Assembly: GCA_009786295.1 (NCBI GenBank)
Contig: WQTN01000099.1
Location: forward strand, 1 to 7,823
DNA from: Methanomassiliicoccaceae archaeon
Lineage (GTDB): Archaea > Thermoplasmatota > Thermoplasmata > Methanomassiliicoccales > Methanomethylophilaceae
Direction: 5' to 3'
DNA length: 7,823 bases
Position numbers and translations under genes: made by a program. This document shows, in pieces, positions 1-5,647 of this stretch (position 1 is its first letter; each line of letters begins with the position of its first letter). The notes below the pieces were generated by a model. It did no database searches. It was given only the letters and a program-made list of their open reading frames with translations, and was not told where the DNA came from.

Positions 1-71
1 TTGAAGCTGATATCAAAGTCTTTGAAATTGCAAATATTGTTGTATCTCATCCTTTGAAATCTCATCTTCAT
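1..71 (-). CDS. SMC/AAA-type ATPase, N-terminal fragment (runs off window)
   Basis: Only the first 23 full codons are present; the gene leaves the window at base 1. The start ATG overlaps the stop of the 57-residue gene upstream by four bases (ATGA, 68-71), the usual arrangement of translationally coupled genes. The peptide reads M-K-M-R-F-Q-R-M-R-Y-N-N-I followed by C-N-F-K-D-F-D-I-S-F. An N-terminal pattern of short beta strand, then N-F-x-x-F, then a second strand is typical of SMC/RecF/DndD-like P-loop ATPases, where it precedes the Walker A loop. The Walker motif itself lies outside the window. By context it would be the motor of an accessory or defence operon, but this is inference. A second ATG at 63-65 is a possible alternative start. 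Confidence 0.5.
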   Translation of the reverse strand, partial: MKMRFQRMRYNNICNFKDFDISF

Positions 72-241
72 GACTGTCGCCTATTGATCCTAGTTATTAG
101 TGAAGCAATGTCCTCATCAAGATAATTGTCGGAGGCGGCATTTCTGATAAGCTCTTCCAAGGCTCGCTTGAACTCATGGTCCTGCTTATGGCTCAAGCAT
201 ATCTCTTCTATTGTTGCCGATAGGCTATCTATACTGCTCAT
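68..241 (-). CDS. Small protein (57 aa) upstream of an SMC-like ATPase
   Basis: The ORF reads M-S-S-I-D-S-L-S-A-T-I-E-E-I-C-L-S-H and ends in T-R-I-N-R-R-Q-S, then TGA. It is too short for many gene callers but well supported. A strong Shine-Dalgarno AGGAGG lies at 249-254, seven bases before the ATG, a TATA-like element lies about 50 bases upstream, and the stop overlaps the next start by ATGA. The protein is charged and predicted mostly helical, with no signal peptide or membrane segment. It carries an E-E-I-C-x-x-H motif near residues 12-18 and an acidic stretch (D-N-Y-L-D-E-D) near 39-45. From memory, small helical proteins of this size sit directly ahead of SMC-like ATPases in some DNA-modification-type defence loci. 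The match is by layout and general look only, so the function is unassigned. Confidence 0.72.
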   Translation of the reverse strand: MSSIDSLSATIEEICLSHKQDHEFKRALEELIRNAASDNYLDEDIASLITRINRRQS

Positions 242-285
242 TTTTCCGCCTCCTCTATTTTGTATAGTTGCACAATCTGATGTCG

Positions 286-297
286 ATATATATTATT
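286..297 (-). promoter_or_regulatory. TATA-type promoter for the small-protein/ATPase operon
   Basis: The minus strand reads AATAATATATAT here. An archaeal transcription start about 26 bases downstream would fall near 265, leaving a leader of about 24 bases that holds the AGGAGG ribosome site at 249-254. The spacing is right, but the whole region is AT-rich, so the element could be fortuitous. Confidence 0.45.
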
Positions 298-410
298 GTG
301 TCGTTTTTCAAAAAAATTATTACATTTTATTAAAAGCTTTCTAATGATAAGAGTAATGCATTAGTACTAGTATCAGCAAGAAGGCTTTTTACTCTGTGAA
401 TATAGAATCT

Positions 411-418
411 TTTATATA
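411..418 (+). promoter_or_regulatory. TATA-like element ahead of the 455-519 hairpin
   Basis: TTTATATA matches the archaeal TATA-box core well. A start about 26 bases downstream would be near 441, just before the inverted repeat at 455-519. No ORF follows with a ribosome site, so if active it would drive a non-coding RNA. Chance occurrence in AT-rich DNA is quite possible. Confidence 0.3.
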
Positions 419-454
419 TCTCTTTCGACTCTTTCACTTTTAAAAACTCAAATG

Positions 455-519
455 GAGATTATGGTCTTTTGAGATTTCTATAGAGAAACCGTCATTGTAA
501 CTTAAAACAGACCATTCTC
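455..519. repeat. Imperfect inverted repeat / candidate RNA hairpin
   Basis: The arms are 455-473 and 501-519. Pairing: GAGA (455-458) with TCTC (516-519); ATGGTCT (461-467) with AGACCAT (509-515); TTT (468-470) with AAA (505-507); GAG (471-473) with CTT (501-503), one of these pairs being G-U. Small bulges fall at 459-460, 504 and 508. Within the apical region TTTCT (475-479) pairs with AGAAA (484-488) around an ATAG tetraloop. The result is about 17 pairs plus a nested 5-pair hairpin. It could be an RNA fold or a regulator-binding DNA palindrome; sequence alone cannot decide. Confidence 0.45.
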
Positions 520-645
520 ATATAGGATTGTTTCAACCAGATCTATTTCATTTAGGTGTGGTATTAATCGCTTTGATTGACAAATTGAAACGGTCCCGGC
601 GGCCAAATAAAAGAGCCCTTTTCCAGTTAATTAATATATATAACT

Positions 646-665
646 ATATATTATATATATTTAAA
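646..665 (+). promoter_or_regulatory. AT-rich TATA-like tract ahead of the 680-740 hairpin
   Basis: This tract consists only of A and T, with overlapping TATATA and TTTAAA cores. A transcription start about 26 bases after its centre would fall near 675-682, which is where the hairpin begins. It could drive a short structured RNA or a long leader for mttB. The low complexity makes the exact box impossible to place. Confidence 0.35.
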
Positions 666-679
666 TTTTTTATCAAAAT

Positions 680-740
680 ATTCGTTTTTCAGTTCTGCAT
701 TCATGAGAGATTGCTCTTATGCCAGATATGAAAAACGGAT
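680..740 (+). ncRNA. Candidate structured RNA (long hairpin)
   Basis: One 61-base element folds almost end to end. The outer stem is ATTCGTTTTTC (680-690) with GAAAAACGGAT (730-740), 11 pairs with one G-U (682-738), extended by A691-T729. After a 2x2 internal loop, TCTG (694-697) pairs with CAGA (723-726). After a 4x1 internal loop, CATGAGAG (702-709) pairs with CTCTTATG (714-721), 8 pairs with one G-U, closed by an ATTG tetraloop. A TATA-like tract sits about 26 bases upstream, and a GC-rich run ending in T6 follows at 766-771. This is the layout of a small independent RNA of about 90-95 bases, or of a structured leader. It is not a tRNA: there is no T-loop or anticodon arm. No known family is recognised. 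Confidence 0.4.
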
Positions 741-749
741 GATCCGTCG

Positions 750-771
750 CCCTCTGCCGGCCGGGTTTTTT
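750..771 (+). terminator. Possible oligo-T terminator after the 680-740 hairpin
   Basis: A GC-rich stretch (CCC at 750-752, GCCGGC at 756-761, GGG at 763-765) is followed directly by six T at 766-771. Archaeal RNA polymerase terminates on oligo-T tracts, so this could end a transcript that begins near 675. It lies upstream of the likely mttB promoter at 826-834, so it would not stop mttB transcription from that site. Confidence 0.35.
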
Positions 772-825
772 AGTTTCAGGAGCACTCCATATAGATAATG
801 ATTTTCCTACTACCCGATACGTACT

Positions 826-834
826 ATTTATATT
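826..834 (+). promoter_or_regulatory. TATA box for the mttB-mttC operon
   Basis: ATTTATATT is centred at 830. A start about 27 bases downstream gives a transcript beginning near 857, only about nine bases before the ATG at 866. No Shine-Dalgarno sequence precedes that ATG, which suits an almost leaderless archaeal mRNA. No clear BRE is seen upstream. Confidence 0.5.
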
Positions 835-865
835 CAAAAGAAGCCTTTGCACGACCCGGTAATCT

Positions 866-2368
866 ATGGGGGAGAATAAAGAAGATACTATTGCAAAAGG
901 CCTCATACTAAAATTGCTGAGCGATGAGGACATCCGTGCAATAGATAATGCAACAAGAGAAATCCTTTCCACTCACGGAATCGTATGGGCAGACAGCGAG
1001 GGTCTTGACTACTTCGAGAAGGGAGGATGTACAGTGGACAGGGCAACCATGACTGTGCTGATACCTTCATCGGTAATAGACAGTTCTCTTAAAACAGCTC
1101 CAAAGAAATTCTGTATCTATGGCAGAGGTGATGACCGCACTGTGACCCAAGAACAGGGCGGCCGCGTGAATTTCACAACATACGGGCCGTGCATCAGAGT
1201 CGCCAAATACGTAGGATACGGAAGATATCGACACATGGATTCAACAGATTCCGATCTCGGAGAGATCGCCAGATTATGCGATTGGGCCGACGGCGTCTCC
1301 CACTTTACCGTGCCCATAGCGGCAAACGATTGGATAAACAAAGGGAGCAGGGACGTACATGAGATCGTTACCTCCCTGTCCAATACCACAAAGCACATCC
1401 AGTATGCCGAGCCGATTGAAAAAAACATGAGCTGCTATTGGAATCTTGTCAAGGCGTATTACAGAGGAGACGAGAAACTGGCAAGGGAAAGACCTATACT
1501 TTCCTTTGTGGCCTGTTCTGTAACTCCCCTGCTGTACGGCAGCAATGCATCGCAGGTCATCATCAAATGTGCAAAACTGGGGATACCGGTGAACATATTG
1601 AGCATGGCAATGGCAGGCGCATCGGCCCCAATATATCTGGCAGGCGTGCTTATCCTTCAAAACGTGGAAGTGCTGGCCGGAATTGTCCTCAGCCAGCTTG
1701 TCAGCCCTGGAGCCAGGGTCTGGTATGGAAGTTCATCCACGGCATTCGACCTCAGACACGGTACGCCCTCCGTGGGAACCCCGGAACTGGGGATGCTCAG
1801 CCTTGCATCGAATCAGCTTGGACGGTTCTATAAGCTGCCTACCATTACGGCAGGCATGTTGTCTGACTCAAAGGTGCTGGATTCGCAGTCAGCACACGAG
1901 AGGACACTGAGTTCTTCCTTGTCATCAATGTCAGGCGCCACCACGGTGTTCGGACTGGGGACGCTGGAGCTTGGCCTGTCATTCTCTTTGGAGCAGCTGG
2001 TCATCGATAATGAAATAGTGAACATGGAAAGGAGTGTCCTCAGAGGCATAGAGGTCAATACACAGACCATGTTCGTTGACATAATAAAAAACTTGGGCGT
2101 GAACGACAGGTTCCTCTCACACAGTTCAACGGTAGAGAACGTGGACCTGACATCCAAGACAAAACTCTTCGACAGATCCACGCTCGGTGATTGGCAGCGC
2201 AGAGGGAGCAAACCCATTGAGGAAATGGCGCACGAAGTGGTGGTCGAAGTGCTCAAAACACACTGCGTGGAGCCGATTGCCAAAGACATAATGGATGAGA
2301 TGAAAAAAATAATCCACAAAGCGGATGCAAAGGCCATAAAAGAAAGGGAGGATTTGTATGGCGAATGA
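866..2368 (+). CDS. MttB-family (non-pyrrolysine) corrinoid methyltransferase
   Basis: A 500-residue member of the trimethylamine methyltransferase (MttB) superfamily. These TIM-barrel enzymes move a methyl group from a methylated amine or betaine to Co(I) of a partner corrinoid protein. Recognisable family blocks are G-A-S-A-P near 251-255, E-V-L-A-G-I-V-L-S-Q-L near 268-278, P-G-A-R-V-W-Y-G near 281-288, G-T-P-E-L-G-M near 304-310, and G-L-G-T-L-E-L-G-L-S-F-S with E-Q-L-V-I-D-N-E-I near 363-384. True trimethylamine MttB reads an in-frame amber codon as pyrrolysine; this gene has no in-frame TAG from start to TGA, so it is a Pyl-free homologue. The closest characterised Pyl-free member I know is glycine betaine methyltransferase MtgB, but the substrate here cannot be read from sequence. 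An in-frame TAA at 860-862 fixes 866 as the furthest possible start. The 3' end overlaps the corrinoid-protein gene by 11 bases. Confidence 0.9.
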   Translation: MGENKEDTIAKGLILKLLSDEDIRAIDNATREILSTHGIVWADSEGLDYFEKGGCTVDRATMTVLIPSSVIDSSLKTAPKKFCIYGRGDDRTVTQEQGGRVNFTTYGPCIRVAKYVGYGRYRHMDSTDSDLGEIARLCDWADGVSHFTVPIAANDWINKGSRDVHEIVTSLSNTTKHIQYAEPIEKNMSCYWNLVKAYYRGDEKLARERPILSFVACSVTPLLYGSNASQVIIKCAKLGIPVNILSMAMAGASAPIYLAGVLILQNVEVLAGIVLSQLVSPGARVWYGSSSTAFDLRHGTPSVGTPELGMLSLASNQLGRFYKLPTITAGMLSDSKVLDSQSAHERTLSSSLSSMSGATTVFGLGTLELGLSFSLEQLVIDNEIVNMERSVLRGIEVNTQTMFVDIIKNLGVNDRFLSHSSTVENVDLTSKTKLFDRSTLGDWQRRGSKPIEEMAHEVVVEVLKTHCVEPIAKDIMDEMKKIIHKADAKAIKEREDLYGE

Positions 2369-3011
2369 GTTCCTGATACAGAGAGCAAAAAAATCCATCA
2401 TCGAATATGACCTGAAAGAGGCCGTCGCTGTTGCAAAAGAAGCTGTCTCTGATAGCACATCGGATCTGGAGAGGCTCGTTAATGAGGGATATGCTGCTGG
2501 AATAAGAGAGATCGGCGATCAGTACAACCGCAACGAGATCTATCTGCCTCATGTGATGGCATCGTCCGAAGCGATGATGCATGCGATGAGCATACTGTCA
2601 CCGGAACTGGAAAAGATCAGGAAAAATGTCGATCCGAGAAGAAAGATCATCATATGCACCCCTCACGGGGATATACACTCAATAGGAAAGGACATAGTGG
2701 CGACAATGCTCAGAATTGCAGGGTTCGCAATGATCGACCTTGGCAGCGACGTCGAATTAACAAAGATCATACAGTCCTTTGTTGACAACAAAGCTTTGGC
2801 GATCTGTACTTCCACATCCATGACATCAACGATGTTCAATCAGAAATATTTGGAGAGGATGTTGCTCAAAGCCGGCATCCGGGACCATGTGATAACGAAC
2901 GTTGGCGGCGCGCCTGTGACGCAGTCGTGGGCAGATGAGATAGGCGCGGACATATATTCCGAAAATGCAAGGGACGCTGTCACCAAGTTCATTTCAATAC
3001 TTGGCAAGTAA
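2358..3011 (+). CDS. Corrinoid (B12-binding) methyl carrier protein, MttC-like
   Basis: A 217-residue methyl-accepting corrinoid protein, close to the usual size of MttC/MtbC/MtmC. Residues 1-90 are the helical cap domain, with the L-P-H-V-M-A-S-S-E-A-M-M segment at 63-74. Residues 95-217 are the Rossmann-like cobalamin domain. It has the D-x-H-x-x-G signature as D105-I-H107-S-I-G110, whose His is the lower axial ligand of cobalt. The S/T-rich loop T-S-T-S-M-T-S-T at 151-158 sits at the usual S-x-L position, and the G-G of N-V-G-G-A-P-V-T is at 183-184. The start is backed by GGGAGG at 2346-2351, six bases upstream. It overlaps the methyltransferase gene, so the two are almost certainly co-translated partners: the MttB homologue loads the methyl and a CoM methyltransferase elsewhere unloads it. 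Which of MttC, MtbC, MtmC or MtgC it is closest to needs an alignment. Confidence 0.93.
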   Translation: MANEFLIQRAKKSIIEYDLKEAVAVAKEAVSDSTSDLERLVNEGYAAGIREIGDQYNRNEIYLPHVMASSEAMMHAMSILSPELEKIRKNVDPRRKIIICTPHGDIHSIGKDIVATMLRIAGFAMIDLGSDVELTKIIQSFVDNKALAICTSTSMTSTMFNQKYLERMLLKAGIRDHVITNVGGAPVTQSWADEIGADIYSENARDAVTKFISILGK

Positions 3012-3018
3012 ATCGACC

Positions 3019-3052
3019 GTCCTTGCCCGGGAAGGAACAATGCGTGTTTTTT
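3019..3052 (+). terminator. Terminator after the methyltransferase operon
   Basis: TCCTT (3020-3024) pairs with AAGGA (3032-3036) around a GC-rich loop, and T6 follows at 3047-3052. A second small stem, GCGTG (3042-3046) with CACGC (3056-3060), brackets the T tract. It sits just after the corrinoid-protein stop and before the purP promoter. Confidence 0.45.
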
Positions 3053-3068
3053 GCGCACGCTCGTAAAA

Positions 3069-3077
3069 GATTATATT
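3069..3077 (+). promoter_or_regulatory. TATA box for purP
   Basis: GATTATATT is centred at 3073. The predicted start near 3099 leaves about ten bases before the ATG at 3109, much the same geometry as the mttB promoter. It overlaps the TTG at 3076, which argues against that codon being the translation start. Confidence 0.5.
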
Positions 3078-3108
3078 GTCGCGAAAGCTATTGCGGATAA
3101 GGTTGACA

Positions 3109-4266
3109 ATGATAAAAAGAGATGACGTTCTGGCAGTTCTTGAGGGATATAAGCTTAAGAACGCTAAAATCGGAGTAGTAGCATCGCATTCTGCGCTTGA
3201 CACCTGCGACGGAGCAGTGTCCGAAGGCTTCAAGACGGTCGCGATATGCCAGAAAGGGAGGGAAAAGACCTTTGCCAATTATTTCAGGGCCTACCGCGAC
3301 GGGTCGGGGAACGCTGTAAGAGGAGTTGTCGATGAAGTTACTCTTGTGGACAAATTCAAAGATACTGTCCGTCCAAGCGTCCAAAACGACCTGATAAAGA
3401 ACAACGTGCTTTTCGTACCCAACCGATCGTTCGTCTCATACTGCGGCATAGATGCCGTCGAAGACGAGTTCAGGGTCCCGCTGGTGGGAAGCAGGAACCT
3501 TCTGCGGTCGGAAGAGAGAGGCGGCGAAAGAGACTATTATTGGATACTCGAAAAGGCCGGGCTCCCGTTCCCAAAAAAGGTTGAGAGGCCGGAGGACATT
3601 GACGGCCTGACCATAGTCAAGGTCCACCACAAGGTAAAGAAATTGGAAAGAGGATTTTTCACAGCGAAGGACCACGACCAATTTGTCGAGAAATCAACGG
3701 AACTGATCAGACAGGGAGTAATAGAAGAGGACTTCCTCAAAGAAGCAAGGATGGAACAGTACATCATCGGGCCTGTGTTCAATTTGGACTTCTTCCGCTC
3801 TCCTCTGGAAGAGAAAGGAGAACAGCTTGAACTTCTCGGAGTGGACTGGAGGTTCGAGACCTCTCTCGACGGATACTGCCGGCTCCCCGGCAAGCAGCAG
3901 GTAGAGTTGGAGAATGACGGAATAATCCCCGAGTACACTGTATGCGGCCACAATTCCGCGACCCTCAGGGAGTCCCTTCTGGATGCCGCATTCGAGATGG
4001 GCGAGAAATACATCAAAGCGACCAAGAAATATTATGACCCCGGGGTCATCGGTCCCTTCTGTCTGCAGACGTGCGTCGACAAAGACCTTAACTTCTACAT
4101 TTATGATGTCGCTCCGCGTATAGGTGGCGGCACAAACGTCCACATGGCAGTCGGACATCCGTACGGCAACGCCCTTTGGAGAAAGGAGATGAGCACGGGA
4201 AGGAGACTTTCCATGGAGATAAGAAGAGCCATTGAGCAGGAACGCGTCAATGAAATCATTACTTAA
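3109..4266 (+). CDS. purP: FAICAR synthetase PurP (formate-dependent)
   Basis: A 385-residue ATP-grasp enzyme. PurP makes 5-formaminoimidazole-4-carboxamide ribonucleotide from AICAR, formate and ATP, the penultimate step of IMP synthesis in many archaea that lack a folate-dependent PurH transformylase. Family features seen: the N-terminal S-H-S-A-L-D block (26-31), T-I-V-K-V-H-H-K-V (168-176) in the nucleotide-binding part, M-E-Q-Y-I-I-G-P-V-F-N-L-D-F-F (215-229), and the C-terminal D-V-A-P-R-I-G-G-G-T-N (333-343) near the ATP/metal site. The length is close to known PurP proteins. I chose ATG 3109 over the longer TTG 3076: PurP proteins begin M-I-K-R-D-like, AAGG lies at 3099-3102, and the TTG falls inside the TATA box. 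It is followed after nine bases by the membrane-protein gene. Confidence 0.94.
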   Translation: MIKRDDVLAVLEGYKLKNAKIGVVASHSALDTCDGAVSEGFKTVAICQKGREKTFANYFRAYRDGSGNAVRGVVDEVTLVDKFKDTVRPSVQNDLIKNNVLFVPNRSFVSYCGIDAVEDEFRVPLVGSRNLLRSEERGGERDYYWILEKAGLPFPKKVERPEDIDGLTIVKVHHKVKKLERGFFTAKDHDQFVEKSTELIRQGVIEEDFLKEARMEQYIIGPVFNLDFFRSPLEEKGEQLELLGVDWRFETSLDGYCRLPGKQQVELENDGIIPEYTVCGHNSATLRESLLDAAFEMGEKYIKATKKYYDPGVIGPFCLQTCVDKDLNFYIYDVAPRIGGGTNVHMAVGHPYGNALWRKEMSTGRRLSMEIRRAIEQERVNEIIT

Positions 4267-4275
4267 GGTGAGCAG

Positions 4276-5085
4276 ATGAATCACAAAAAAACACTGATTG
4301 TCCTTGCGGTCATCATGATGATCGCAGTGCCCGTAAGCATCCTGATGAGCAATGAGTCAGATGCACGAGTAAGCATAGACGATGACAAAATATGGGGGCA
4401 GGGATTCACTAACTCTAGCGACGGGACGCTCTACATCACTTTTTGGAGCGATGAGTACAACGAGCAGAGAATAACAATAACGGTCACTACAGAAAGCGGC
4501 AAAAAATTCACTGACGATGTTGTAGTGCCCGCCAGAGTGGACGACCCTATCACATATACTGCGAAAATGGGATTCAGACTGAGTTCTGTGGGAACCCACA
4601 CGCTTACTGTCACATGCGAATCCGAGAACCCGGTGTTTCTCACATCGGGCGGCACCTCTAACATCTATTCCACCACCGTGGACGTGAATGTTACCGAATC
4701 GATGTTGAGCAAACCGACGACCTACATCGCCATTGCGGTAATAGCCATCATGATAGTCGTCGCAGCTTTCCTCTATATGAGGAATGCGCCGGCAAAGAAG
4801 CCTGACACGACATTCACCGAGCTCGATAAGCAGAAGAAAGAATCAAGAGAGGAAGTTGAAGAGGCTCCGAAGACATCTGCGACAGAAAGGAAAAGATACA
4901 GGGAATCTGACAGCCGGCCGAAAGAGACAGCTAAACCTTCCGTTCCGCCGGAGGAGAAAAAAGCAACGCCCTCTACTAATCCTGAGAAACAGAAGAAGGA
5001 GAAAAAAGAGGCTGTGCCGCAGAAAAAGGAGACTTCTTCAGAGGAACCTAAAAAGCTCAAGTACGTAAGTTCCAGAAGGAAGTGA
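4276..5085 (+). CDS. Single-pass membrane protein with secreted beta-rich domain and charged tail
   Basis: A 269-residue protein of no recognised family. Residues 5-24 form a hydrophobic N-terminal segment after M-N-H-K-K, a signal peptide or anchor. Residues 30-145 are Ser/Thr-rich with alternating strands, like an immunoglobulin- or CARDB-like extracellular domain, and contain N-x-S/T sites at N26, N46 and N138. Residues 148-168 form a clear transmembrane helix, followed by R-N and a tail (169-269) dominated by K, E, P, S and T that is probably disordered and cytoplasmic. The start has GGTGA at 4267-4271. It sits nine bases after purP and is probably co-transcribed, but nothing links it to purine synthesis. 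It may be a surface or envelope protein; the function is unknown. Confidence 0.82.
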   Translation: MNHKKTLIVLAVIMMIAVPVSILMSNESDARVSIDDDKIWGQGFTNSSDGTLYITFWSDEYNEQRITITVTTESGKKFTDDVVVPARVDDPITYTAKMGFRLSSVGTHTLTVTCESENPVFLTSGGTSNIYSTTVDVNVTESMLSKPTTYIAIAVIAIMIVVAAFLYMRNAPAKKPDTTFTELDKQKKESREEVEEAPKTSATERKRYRESDSRPKETAKPSVPPEEKKATPSTNPEKQKKEKKEAVPQKKETSSEEPKKLKYVSSRRK

Positions 5086-5104
5086 CCATTTAAAGAGAGA
5101 AACG

Positions 5105-5141
5105 GCCGGAGAGCGCGCTCTGTGTGCTCTTCGGCATATTT
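5105..5141. terminator. Stem-loop between converging operons, probable bidirectional terminator
   Basis: GCCGGAGAGC (5105-5114) pairs with GCTCTTCGGC (5126-5135) over ten positions with one G-U, around an 11-base loop. On the plus strand TTTT follows at 5138-5141. On the minus strand the stem is followed by a T-rich run, the complement of the A-rich 5091-5102. A competing 12-base perfect palindrome, AGAGCGCGCTCT, lies at 5110-5121. Its place between two converging stop codons fits termination of both units. Confidence 0.6.
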
Positions 5142-5149
5142 TCTGATAT

Positions 5150-5647
5150 TCAGAGCTTTAGTTTCGGATCATTGAGAACAATAAGGGCGACCTCTCTCCT
5201 GTCCATGAAGAACCCGATCTTCTTATGGAGCATTATTGAGGGAGCATTGCCCGTCTGCAGCATGCTGTGGGCGGCTTCGGCGCCCATTTCCTGACCTTTC
5301 CTGAGAACTTCCCTTAGGAGTTTGTATCCGATCATATTCCTCCGGACATACGGGTGGACCCCCATGTTCTCTATCCATACCAGCTTGTTCACGTCGAATA
5401 TGTGTTCCAGCATCTTTGCGAAAATGAAACCGTATATCTCTCCGTCCTCCTCAGCAACAAAACTCAGACCGCTTTCAAGATACGAAGCGAAATGATTTTT
5501 GCTGCTTGCCCCGATGTTGTCCTTCCACTCTTTGGGAAGGTCCTCCCACCTGTTCTCGATGGTGTCCGCGAAATATTCCTTTACGCAGAAGATCTCGAGC
5601 TCTCTGACCTTTTCGATGTCCTTGAGCTTCAATTGGCGGATCTCCAT
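5150..5647 (-). CDS. GNAT-family N-acetyltransferase (RimI-like)
   Basis: A 165-residue GNAT protein. The acetyl-CoA-binding part is W-I-E-N-M-G-V-H-P-Y then V-R-R-N-M-I-G-Y-K-L-L (91-111). This follows the strand beta4 / R-x-x-G-x-G/A loop pattern, with N-M in place of the usual G at the loop entry. The C-terminal N-A-P-S-I-M-L-H-K-K-I-G-F block (134-146) is the typical motif B before the last strands. Substrate is unknown: the RimI group acetylates protein N-termini, while other GNATs use small molecules. I place the start at 5647 rather than 5713. That ATG shares one base with the argS stop (TGATG), has GGAGGAG at 5653-5659 about five bases upstream, and begins M-E-I-R-Q-L-K as GNATs do. 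It is the last gene of the prf1-argS unit. Confidence 0.85.
   Translation of the reverse strand: MEIRQLKLKDIEKVRELEIFCVKEYFADTIENRWEDLPKEWKDNIGASSKNHFASYLESGLSFVAEEDGEIYGFIFAKMLEHIFDVNKLVWIENMGVHPYVRRNMIGYKLLREVLRKGQEMGAEAAHSMLQTGNAPSIMLHKKIGFFMDRREVALIVLNDPKLKL

Larger units (their letters stand above)
242..865. other. AT-rich intergenic region with no convincing gene
   Basis: This gap of more than 600 bases separates the divergent small-protein operon and mttB. I find no ORF with both a ribosome site and a recognisable product on either strand, no tRNA cloverleaf and no CRISPR array. It is visibly richer in A and T than the genes to its right up to about 680, then shifts to mixed composition. 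It holds TATA-like elements (411-418, 646-665, 826-834), an imperfect inverted repeat at 455-519, a long hairpin at 680-740 and a T6 tract at 766-771. Small palindromes also occur, such as TAATGCATTA at 354-363. The likely roles are divergent promoter region, one or two small RNAs, or the edge of acquired DNA. Confidence 0.6.

Noticed and set aside
530..591. GTTTCAA at 530-536 and ATTGAAAC at 584-591, which resemble the ends of CRISPR repeats
   Set aside because: The motif occurs once in each orientation with no repeated unit or regular spacers, so there is no array. The 7-base inverted match over a 48-base gap is within chance for AT-rich DNA.
586..624. GC-rich segment (CGGTCCCGGCGGCCA) that looks like a tRNA 3' end or attachment-site remnant
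   Set aside because: No T-loop, anticodon arm or acceptor partner is found upstream, so a tRNA or a tRNA fragment cannot be supported.
301..691. Ten-base direct repeat TCGTTTTTCA at 301-310 and 682-691
   Set aside because: A 10-base match is expected many times by chance in a window this long, more so in AT-rich DNA; the flanks do not match.
528..731. 67-residue plus-strand ORF in the AT-rich gap
   Set aside because: TTG start without a ribosome site, and the residues reflect AT-rich base composition with no motif.
673..972. 99-residue minus-strand ORF overlapping the mttB start
   Set aside because: No ribosome site or family features; it crosses the hairpin, promoter and coding start of a well-supported gene.
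1828..2388. 186-residue antisense ORF inside the methyltransferase gene
   Set aside because: Serine-rich shadow translation of a gene with clear family motifs on the other strand.
3076..3108. Longer purP start at a TTG (11 extra residues)
   Set aside because: The codon lies inside the predicted TATA box, the extra residues are not like PurP N-termini, and the ATG at 3109 has a better ribosome site and start geometry.
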